From Acidimicrobiaceae bacterium (GTDB lineage Bacteria > Actinomycetota > Acidimicrobiia > Acidimicrobiales > RAAP-2): a stretch of 5,011 bases of DNA. The notes under the pieces are model-generated. The model ran no database searches, had not been told where the DNA came from, and saw only the letters and a list, made by a program, of their open reading frames with translations. Position 1 is the stretch's first letter, and each line of letters begins with the position of its first letter. The position numbers and the translations under genes are program-made. Positions 1-5,011 of this stretch are shown one piece after another. Location: assembly GCA_003164275.1 (NCBI GenBank), contig PLSY01000286.1, positions 1 to 5,011 of the forward strand. The letters are read 5' to 3'.

Positions 1-297
1 ATGGAGTTCTTCACCGACGAGGTCATGAGGGGCCTGCTCGCCAGCAGTCTCGAGACGGCCGAGCTCGGAGCCGACGGGTTCACCGACGTAGGAAAAGGCC
101 CGGGCTCACGCGAGGCCAACTACATCGACTGGTTGACCATCAAGGACAACCCGACGAGCGTGGTGGAAGATGTGACCCGGATCCGGTCACATCCCCTGGT
201 GCCGGCGGGCATACCCATCTACGGCTACATCTACGACGTGGCCACCGGTCGCCTGGTCGAGGTGCCCGAGGCCACCGAGGCGGGCTCGGCCAGCTGA
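1..297 (+). CDS. Beta-class carbonic anhydrase, C-terminal part (5'-truncated by the window edge)
   Basis: The enzyme would interconvert CO2 and bicarbonate in the cytoplasm using a Cys/His-bound zinc. The 98 visible residues match the C-terminal part of beta carbonic anhydrases. They begin M-E-F-F-T-D-E, the stretch that in this family directly follows the HHTDCG zinc-ligand motif, so the ATG at position 1 is almost certainly an internal Met and the catalytic half lies upstream of the window. Further support is the [16 protein letters not shown] helix (residues 53-68) followed by the closing strand [16 protein letters not shown] (73-88). Between them is an insertion with GPGS (33-36) and YIDWLTI (41-47), which I recall from one actinobacterial subgroup of the family but which is absent from the shorter members. 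The gene ends 41 bp before the end of a convergent amidase gene. Active-site residues cannot be checked here. Family assignment is firm; completeness is unknown. Confidence 0.88.
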   Translation: MEFFTDEVMRGLLASSLETAELGADGFTDVGKGPGSREANYIDWLTIKDNPTSVVEDVTRIRSHPLVPAGIPIYGYIYDVATGRLVEVPEATEAGSAS

Positions 298-327
298 CGG
301 ACATCCAGTCAACCGCATCCTGAGTCT

Positions 328-355
328 CTGCGGCCTTCCTAGCCGGTAGTCGCAG
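328..355. terminator. Weak hairpin between convergent genes, possible bidirectional terminator
   Basis: Positions 328-334 (CTGCGGC) can pair with 349-355 (GTCGCAG), giving a 7-bp stem with one G-T wobble and a 14-nt loop. It sits in the convergent junction and overlaps the last codons of the amidase gene. No T-tract follows on either strand, so intrinsic termination is uncertain. The location is the main argument for it. Confidence 0.22.
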
Positions 356-1271
356 TGTGCTTTGCGCTGGCGAAGTAGTCGACCACCGCGGCCGCGATGC
401 CTTGGGCGATGACGTGTTGGCCGTGTGACGAGTCGGCGATCGAACCCTCGAAGGGGTCGGTGAGATAGAGCGGCTCGATGACTGCCCCCGGCATGGTGCT
501 CGGAGTGGAGAAGAATCCGGATTCGGCTGGCCCGAGGACCAAGAGATGGTCGTAGCTGGCGGCCGCGCCGGCGATGCCCCCGTCACTGGCATCACCGACG
601 AACGATCCGAGCTCGGTGTCCGGCTGCACCCCGTCGTTCGGGATGCTCCAGCCCTGTTTGTCCAAGTCGGCCACTACGTTGCGCTGGAGGAGGTTGGCCA
701 GTTTGATGTTGGCCGACGAGAACGATCGGTCGGCGTCGTAGGCCGTCAGGCTGCCGGCGTCGTCACTCGTGGCACCGGCGTCGTAGTAGATGCCGACAAG
801 GAGGTCGGCCTTGGCCAGGTTGGCGCAGACGTCGCGGGCGGCAACGTCGTCGTGGGCACCTTGAAGGCTCAACACACCCTCTGAACGATCGGCCGCCGAC
901 AGTCGAACAACGGTTGACGCCCGGGTGCGCGAGACCACCACCGAGAATCCTTCGGCCCGCAGGAGGGCCATGGCGTCGAGCTCGACGGGAAGGGTCTCGG
1001 TCGCCTCGTCGATGGCTTTGCCGGTCGTCGTCTCACCTACGCCGCCCGGATCGATGCCCCCATGGCCGGCGTCCAAGAAGACCGTCCGGTGACGGTTCCC
1101 TGTGGTCGGAGCAAAGACCATGCACGCTCCGGTGGCGAATGCCGAAGGGTCGATGGCGACCCCACTTGCGTCGACGGCGACGCTGCCCGGGCCCTTGTCG
1201 GCCGACGGCCCGCTCACGGCCACGACGAGACCGAGGACGACCGCGGCCGTGATGATGACCGTTGCGACCAC
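339..1271 (-). CDS. N-acetylmuramoyl-L-alanine amidase (Amidase_3 family), membrane-anchored or secreted
   Basis: Amidase_3 enzymes are zinc hydrolases that cut the MurNAc-L-Ala bond of peptidoglycan outside the membrane. Residues about 2-19 form a hydrophobic segment (signal or anchor), followed by a Gly/Ser/Asp-rich linker to about 60. The catalytic domain starts at VFLDAGHGGIDPGG (64-77), with His70 as first zinc ligand and Glu89 (less likely Glu92) as second. SVVVSRT (110-116) and the AARDVCANLAKADLLVGI stretch (144-161) follow the family pattern. AVIEPLYLTDPFE (261-273) carries the probable catalytic Glu266. The third zinc ligand, normally His in a SIHAN-type motif, is Tyr162 here (GIYYDA). 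The only cysteines are Cys50 and Cys149, which could pair outside the cell. The GTG start is the only canonical start after the in-frame stop at 1389-1391 and has a GGAGG 9 nt upstream, but the N-terminus is questionable (see findings). The gene is convergent with the carbonic anhydrase gene and divergent from the oxidoreductase gene. Family is confident; hydrolytic activity is not. Confidence 0.87.
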   Translation of the reverse strand: MVATVIITAAVVLGLVVAVSGPSADKGPGSVAVDASGVAIDPSAFATGACMVFAPTTGNRHRTVFLDAGHGGIDPGGVGETTTGKAIDEATETLPVELDAMALLRAEGFSVVVSRTRASTVVRLSAADRSEGVLSLQGAHDDVAARDVCANLAKADLLVGIYYDAGATSDDAGSLTAYDADRSFSSANIKLANLLQRNVVADLDKQGWSIPNDGVQPDTELGSFVGDASDGGIAGAAASYDHLLVLGPAESGFFSTPSTMPGAVIEPLYLTDPFEGSIADSSHGQHVIAQGIAAAVVDYFASAKHTATTG

Positions 1272-1280
1272 GAGGGTGCG

Positions 1281-1285
1281 CCTCC
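1281..1285 (-). promoter_or_regulatory. Ribosome binding site for the amidase GTG start
   Basis: On the minus strand these bases read GGAGG and lie 9 nt before the GTG at 1271-1269. This is the best support for initiation at that GTG. The same bases would also be codons of an Arg-rich stretch if the protein started further upstream. Confidence 0.5.
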
Positions 1286-1500
1286 GGCGGCGCCGAAGCT
1301 CGGCCGCCCGAGAGGCGTTACGACGGCGTGCCGAGGCGGCCTGGGCGGTCGCTGGCCGGGACTGAGGGATGACTGACGACCTCTTGGATCAACGAGTGCG
1401 TGCCGACGACGGGCTCGCCGGTTGTGGACGCAGATGGTAGCGACCGCCGCCCCGTTATTGGTGTCAGCCCGCCCGGCACCAGCAGATCACGCCTGGCTCA

Positions 1501-1507
1501 GGGGAGG
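1501..1507 (+). promoter_or_regulatory. Purine-rich Shine-Dalgarno-like element at unusually long distance from the ATG
   Basis: GGGGAGG matches the anti-Shine-Dalgarno sequence well but ends 15 nt before the ATG at 1523, beyond the usual 5-10 nt. An in-frame TAA at 1511-1513 lies between them, so no earlier in-frame start can use it. Either it works at long spacing or it is not part of the transcript (see the -10 candidate next to it). Confidence 0.35.
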
Positions 1508-1510
1508 TCG

Positions 1511-1516
1511 TAACCT
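1511..1516 (+). promoter_or_regulatory. Candidate -10 element (TAACCT) for leaderless transcription
   Basis: TAACCT fits the actinobacterial TANNNT -10 consensus and ends 6 nt before the ATG at 1523, so transcription could begin at or beside the start codon. No convincing -35 hexamer is present about 17 bp upstream (around 1488-1493), which is common in high-GC actinobacterial promoters. This rests on position and motif only. Confidence 0.3.
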
Positions 1517-1522
1517 GTCGCC

Positions 1523-2878
1523 ATGCGATTCGTGATCATTGGTGGTGGGCCGGCCGGCAACGAGGCCGCCACCCATGCAGCCCAGTTGGGCGTCGACGTC
1601 GTCCTCATCGAGCGAGACATCGTCGGAGGCGCGGCAAATCTGTGGGACTGCATCCCTTCGAAGGCCATGATCGCAACCGGTGGGGCCGTCTCCTACCTCC
1701 GGCGCATCGCCGGCATGGGCGTCGTCGGGGCCGAGGGGATCGTCGACCTCGAGCTCATGCGAGAGCGCATCAGTGACATCGTCAGCCACCTCGAACACAC
1801 CAATGAGAAGATCCTCAACAGCCAGAATGTGACGGTCGTGCGGGGAACGGCGCGCCTGGAGAACGAGCACACGGTGGTGGCCGAGACGAGCGAGGGCGAG
1901 CTGGTCTTCGAGGCCGACGCCATCCTCTTGAGCACGGGGAGCCGCCCCCGTATCCCGGAGTGGGCCCATCTAGACGGTGACCGGATCCTCGCCACCCGGG
2001 ACGCCTACCCGCCCAATGTGTTGCCCAAGCATCTTGTCGTTATCGGCTCAGGGGTCACCGGTGTCGAGTTCGTGCACATGTTCTCGTCCCTCGGATGCGA
2101 GGTGACCCTCATCGTCAGCCGGCAGCAAGTGCTGCCGCAAAAGGACCCCGAGGTTGCCGCCGTCTTGGAGGCCGACTTCTCCCGGCGTGGCGTGCACCTC
2201 CTCAAGGGCGCCCGGGCCGTCGGCGTCGAGCGAATCGACGACGGCGTGATCGTGAACTGCGATGACGGCCGGATCGTGACCGGCTCCCATGCGCTGTTGG
2301 CCATCGGCTCCATCCCGAACTCGGAGGGCCTTGGCCTCGAGAAGGCCGGCGTCGAGGTGGGTGACGGGGGCTACGTGCCCATCAATCGGCACTGTCAGAC
2401 CAACCTGGCCCACATCTTCGCGGCAGGTGACCTTTCAGGGAAGCTGCCGCTCTCCTCGGTCGCCTTCATGCAGGGCAGGAAGGTCGCCGAGTACGTCGTA
2501 GGCGGTCACACCGTCGCCCACCGCCACCCGAACTACGAGAGCGCCCCGTCGGCCATCTTCACCGAACCTGAGATCGCTGACGTCGGCCTGGCCGAGGCCG
2601 ATGCCTTCGCCGAGGGGCGAAAGATCCGGGTGACCAAGGTCCCGTTCGCAGCCAGCTCACGGGCTCTCATCGACAACGACTCACGTGGCTTCGTGAAGAT
2701 CGTGACCGATCCGGCCACCGGGATCGTACTCGGAGGCTCGATCGTCGGGCCGAAGGCGTCGGAGCTCATCTCCGTGCTGGCGCTGGCGGTGACCGGCAAG
2801 CTGAGGGTCGGCGACATCGTGGAGTCCATGTTCGTTCATCCGACCCTCGCCGAGGCCATCGCCGAAGCCGCCGACTGA
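1523..2878 (+). CDS. lpdA: FAD-dependent NAD(P)H oxidoreductase, LpdA/dihydrolipoamide dehydrogenase-like (class I pyridine nucleotide-disulfide reductase fold)
   Basis: This 451-residue cytoplasmic flavoprotein has the full family layout. The FAD Rossmann motif GGGPAG is at 7-12 with the acidic Glu30 ending the second strand, then STGSRPRIP at 137-145. The NAD(P) motif GSGVTGVE is at 175-182, the second FAD motif IFAAGD at 298-303, and a C-terminal dimerisation domain runs from about 335 on. The redox-site segment reads GGAANLWDCIPSK: the first cysteine of the usual CxxxxC pair is Ala38, while Cys43 remains, so no intramolecular disulfide can form. The C-terminal HPTLAE keeps His439 and Glu444. 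The second strand of the NAD(P) domain ends IVSR (197-200) without the usual Glu, as in Mtb Rv3303c. Overall it resembles that protein, reported as an NAD(P)H:quinone reductase rather than a true lipoamide dehydrogenase, so quinone or diaphorase activity is the best inference. An in-frame stop at 1511-1513 fixes ATG 1523 as the earliest start, and the Rossmann strand begins at once. Confidence 0.9.
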   Translation: MRFVIIGGGPAGNEAATHAAQLGVDVVLIERDIVGGAANLWDCIPSKAMIATGGAVSYLRRIAGMGVVGAEGIVDLELMRERISDIVSHLEHTNEKILNSQNVTVVRGTARLENEHTVVAETSEGELVFEADAILLSTGSRPRIPEWAHLDGDRILATRDAYPPNVLPKHLVVIGSGVTGVEFVHMFSSLGCEVTLIVSRQQVLPQKDPEVAAVLEADFSRRGVHLLKGARAVGVERIDDGVIVNCDDGRIVTGSHALLAIGSIPNSEGLGLEKAGVEVGDGGYVPINRHCQTNLAHIFAAGDLSGKLPLSSVAFMQGRKVAEYVVGGHTVAHRHPNYESAPSAIFTEPEIADVGLAEADAFAEGRKIRVTKVPFAASSRALIDNDSRGFVKIVTDPATGIVLGGSIVGPKASELISVLALAVTGKLRVGDIVESMFVHPTLAEAIAEAAD

Positions 2879-2919
2879 GGACGCCACCCGGATTTCATCT
2901 CCTTCCAGGTTGGCGTCTT
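2878..2919 (+). terminator. Hairpin overlapping the oxidoreductase stop codon, possible terminator
   Basis: Positions 2878-2886 (AGGACGCCA) pair with 2911-2919 (TGGCGTCTT) to give a 9-bp stem with one G-T wobble around a 24-nt loop. The stem begins at the last base of the TGA stop codon. No T-run follows. A weak or Rho-assisted terminator is possible, as is a 3'-end stabilising structure. Confidence 0.3.
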
Positions 2920-2920
2920 C

Positions 2921-2953
2921 GGCCATCGGAATGCCATGCTGGACCGATGGGCC
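2921..2953. repeat. Second inverted repeat directly after the first, tandem hairpin
   Basis: CCATCGG at 2923-2929 is perfectly complementary to CCGATGG at 2944-2950. Two further G-C pairs (2921-2922 with 2952-2953) form across a single bulged G at 2951, and the loop is 14 nt. It starts two bases after the hairpin at 2878-2919. Role unknown: it could be part of a termination region or an operator-like site upstream of the GH15 gene. Confidence 0.3.
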
Positions 2954-3059
2954 GACACGTGTGGATTGGCGGCCCAGGAGGGTCCGCGCCGATCCCCCGG
3001 CCCACTTGCGCAACCGTCGGACAACACCCACACTCCCCCTCTCGCCTGTCTCCTGATCG

Positions 3060-4991
3060 ATGACTCCCGCCCGGTCCATCCAACCGTCGCCGACCTCTCA
3101 GTCGACTGTCGGCGGCAGCCCCTTCCCGCCCATCGCCGACTACGGCTTCATCTCGGACTGCGAGGTGTGCGCCCTGATCGCCCCGAGTGGGAACGTCGAG
3201 TGGATGTGCCTTCCCCGCATGGACGGGCCGAGCGTCTTTGCTGCCATCCTCGACCGGGATGCAGGGTGGTTCCGGCTCGGTCCTGCCGATGTCACGGTCC
3301 CGGCCGGACGCCGCTACCTGCCGGGCACCATGGTGCTCGAGACGACCTGGGACACCCCGACCGGCTGGGCGGTCGTGCGGGACGTCTTGCTCATCGGGCC
3401 CTGGCGCCACGAGGCGAGCCGGTCCTCGACCCATCACCGGGTGCCCACCGACCACGACGCCGAAAAGGTGCTGCTTCGAACCGTCAGGTGTTTGAACGGG
3501 ACCATCGACTTCCAGCTCGAGTGCGAGCCCGCCTTCGACTACGGAAGGACCCGCGGGGTCTGGCGCCACACCGGGGAGGGCTACGGACAGGCTGAGGTGG
3601 CGCCGGAGAACGGCGGTCCGGTCCTGCGCATCTCGACCGACCTCCATCTGGGATTCGAGGGGCCCCGGGCCATCGCCCGGCGGCGCCTGCGCTCCGGCGA
3701 GCAGGCCTTCTGCGCCCTGTCGTGGGGTGACGGCACGCCCCCCACCACCTTCGAAGACGCCCACCAGCGTCTGTCGGCAACCGGAGACTTCTGGCATGAG
3801 TGGATCAGCCGGGGGAACTTCCCAGACCATCCGTGGCGGACCTACCTGCAGCGTGCTGCGCTCACCTTGAAGGGGCTCATCTACGAGCCCACCGGTGCCC
3901 TGTTGGCCGCAGCCACCACTTCCTTGCCCGAGACGCCCGGCGGCGAGCGGAACTACGACTACCGCTACAGCTGGCTGCGGGACTCGACCTTCATGCTGTG
4001 GGGCCTCTACACGCTGGGCTTCGACCGAGAGGCCGACGACTTCTTCTACTTCCTGGCCGAGCTGGCCGGTGAGGAGGACGAGCTCCAGGTCATGTACGGC
4101 ATCGGCGGGGCGCGAGAGCTCACCGAAGTGACGCTCGATCACCTGACCGGCTATCAAGGGGCGAGCCCCGTACGGATCGGTAACGGCGCGTGGGACCAGC
4201 GTCAGCACGATGTCTGGGGTGTGCTGCTCGACTCCATGTATCTCCACACCCGCTCGCGTGACCGTCTGGACGAGCGGCGGTGGCCGATGATGAAGCGACA
4301 GGTGGAGGCGGCCATCCGCCACTGGCGAGAGCCCGATCAGGGCATCTGGGAGGTTCGGGGGCCACCCAAGCACTTCACCGCCTCCAAGATCCTCTGCTGG
4401 GTGGCGGCCGACCGTGGCTCCCGCCTGGCCGAGCTGCGGGGCGACAAGGTCAACGCCGCCCGCTGGCAGGAGGCGGCCGACGAGATGCATGCCGACATCT
4501 GCGCCAATGGTGTCGACGAGCGCGGCGTCTTTTGCCAGCACTACGAGACCACCGCCCTCGATGCCTCGTTGCTGCTGTTGCCTCTGCTCAGGTTCCTCCC
4601 GCCCGAGGACCCCCGAGTGGTGGCAACCGTCATGGCCATCGCCGACGAGCTCACCGAGGACGACCTCGTCCTGCGCTACCGGGTGGAAGAGACCGACGAC
4701 GGCTTCTCGGGCGAGGAGGGCTCATTCACCATCTGCTCGTTCTGGCTGGTGTCGGCCCTGGTTGAGATCGGTGAGGTCCAACGGGCCCGCTCGCTGTGCG
4801 AAAAGCTGCTCTCGTTCGCCAGCTCCCTTCAGCTCTACGCCGAAGAGATCGATCCACACACCGGCGGCCACCTCGGAAACTTCCCGCAGGCCTTCTCCCA
4901 CTTGGCCCTCATCAACTCGGTCATACATCTCATCCAGGCCGACGAGGAGCTCAGCCGAAGACAGGCCAACTCCGCACGCTCGGCCGGCTAG
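3060..4991 (+). CDS. Glycoside hydrolase family 15 protein, probable trehalase (mycobacterial Rv2402 type)
   Basis: This 643-residue protein, with no signal peptide, likely hydrolyses trehalose to two glucoses in the cytoplasm; a glucoamylase-like role on other alpha-glucosides is the alternative. The N-terminal beta-sandwich domain (about 20-260) opens with FPPIADYGFISDC (22-34), SGNVEWMCLPRMD and PSVFAAILDRDAG. The (alpha/alpha)6 barrel (about 265-625) contains NYDYRYSWLRD (298-308), VRIGNGAW (371-378), GIWEVRG (428-434) with the likely catalytic Glu431, and YAEEID (593-598) with the second catalytic carboxylate at Glu595 or Glu596, then GNFPQAFSHLALIN. The match to Mtb Rv2402 runs nearly end to end from memory. 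That group was reported as trehalases needing phosphate and Mg2+. No truncation or missing motif is seen. An in-frame TGA at 3054-3056 makes ATG 3060 the earliest start; the first 20 residues are a non-conserved Ser/Thr/Pro tail. No Shine-Dalgarno sequence precedes it. It lies 181 bp after the oxidoreductase gene on the same strand. Confidence 0.9.
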   Translation: MTPARSIQPSPTSQSTVGGSPFPPIADYGFISDCEVCALIAPSGNVEWMCLPRMDGPSVFAAILDRDAGWFRLGPADVTVPAGRRYLPGTMVLETTWDTPTGWAVVRDVLLIGPWRHEASRSSTHHRVPTDHDAEKVLLRTVRCLNGTIDFQLECEPAFDYGRTRGVWRHTGEGYGQAEVAPENGGPVLRISTDLHLGFEGPRAIARRRLRSGEQAFCALSWGDGTPPTTFEDAHQRLSATGDFWHEWISRGNFPDHPWRTYLQRAALTLKGLIYEPTGALLAAATTSLPETPGGERNYDYRYSWLRDSTFMLWGLYTLGFDREADDFFYFLAELAGEEDELQVMYGIGGARELTEVTLDHLTGYQGASPVRIGNGAWDQRQHDVWGVLLDSMYLHTRSRDRLDERRWPMMKRQVEAAIRHWREPDQGIWEVRGPPKHFTASKILCWVAADRGSRLAELRGDKVNAARWQEAADEMHADICANGVDERGVFCQHYETTALDASLLLLPLLRFLPPEDPRVVATVMAIADELTEDDLVLRYRVEETDDGFSGEEGSFTICSFWLVSALVEIGEVQRARSLCEKLLSFASSLQLYAEEIDPHTGGHLGNFPQAFSHLALINSVIHLIQADEELSRRQANSARSAG

Positions 4992-5011
4992 GTGTAGTGA
5001 CCACGGACGTT

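Noticed and set aside
546..884. Plus-strand frame opposite the amidase
   Set aside because: Antisense shadow of a clear Amidase_3 gene; Val/Gly-rich translation with no motif.
1369..1440. Small plus-strand ORF of 23 codons (MTDDLLDQRV...) in the divergent intergenic region
   Set aside because: Very short, with only a weak purine stretch before it and no recognisable similarity; it could be chance.
1434..1467. Possible minus-strand promoter for the amidase: TACCAT (-10, 1434-1439) and CTGACA (-35, 1462-1467)
   Set aside because: Both hexamers look reasonable but are separated by 22 bp, too far for a standard 16-19 bp spacer, and no better pair was found.
2681..3079. Minus-strand frame covering the oxidoreductase end and the following gap
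   Set aside because: Most of it is antisense to the oxidoreductase gene, no family pattern is recognisable, and it has no persuasive ribosome binding site. The part within the gap is too short to judge.
2895..4541. Long minus-strand open frame (548 codons) opposite the GH15 gene
   Set aside because: Its translation is low-complexity Gly/Pro/Arg/Val-rich with no recognisable motif, and it lies antisense to a strongly conserved glycosidase. Long antisense frames are expected in high-GC codon-biased DNA.
1..5011. Search for CRISPR arrays, insertion-sequence ends, tRNA genes, toxin-antitoxin or defence genes
   Set aside because: No regularly spaced direct repeats, transposase, tRNA cloverleaf or defence-type domain was seen. 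The four genes account for nearly all of the window.

Overview
The window is high-GC, with strong G/C preference at third codon positions and proteins that closely resemble actinobacterial families. This suggests a chromosomal segment from an actinobacterium. The nearest sequences I can recall are mycobacterial (Rv3303c/LpdA and Rv2402), and the amidase style would also fit an acidimicrobial lineage, but I cannot fix the taxon from sequence alone. I see no mobile element, CRISPR array, tRNA or rRNA, and no compositional break that would mark transferred DNA.

Layout. Positions 1-297 (+) hold the C-terminal part of a beta-class carbonic anhydrase whose N-terminal half lies off the left edge. 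Facing it across a 41-bp convergent gap is a membrane-anchored or secreted Amidase_3-type N-acetylmuramoyl-L-alanine amidase (339-1271, -). A 251-bp divergent intergenic region (1272-1522) follows. A flavoprotein disulfide-reductase-family oxidoreductase of the LpdA type is next (1523-2878, +). After a 181-bp gap with two tandem hairpins comes a GH15 glycosidase of the mycobacterial trehalase type (3060-4991, +), whose stop lies 20 bp before the right edge.

Function. The four genes look like ordinary housekeeping or accessory metabolism: CO2/bicarbonate interconversion, cell-wall remodelling, NAD(P)H-linked redox chemistry and trehalose or alpha-glucan breakdown. They do not form an obvious pathway. 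The gaps and mixed orientation suggest mostly separate transcription units, although the oxidoreductase and the GH15 gene could be co-transcribed.

I found no evidence of a new multi-gene system. The points worth a second look are at residue and signal level: an amidase with Tyr at the usual third zinc-ligand position, an uncertain amidase N-terminus, an LpdA-type enzyme that lacks the first redox cysteine but keeps the C-terminal His/Glu pair, a possible leaderless start for that gene, and a tandem hairpin pair after it.
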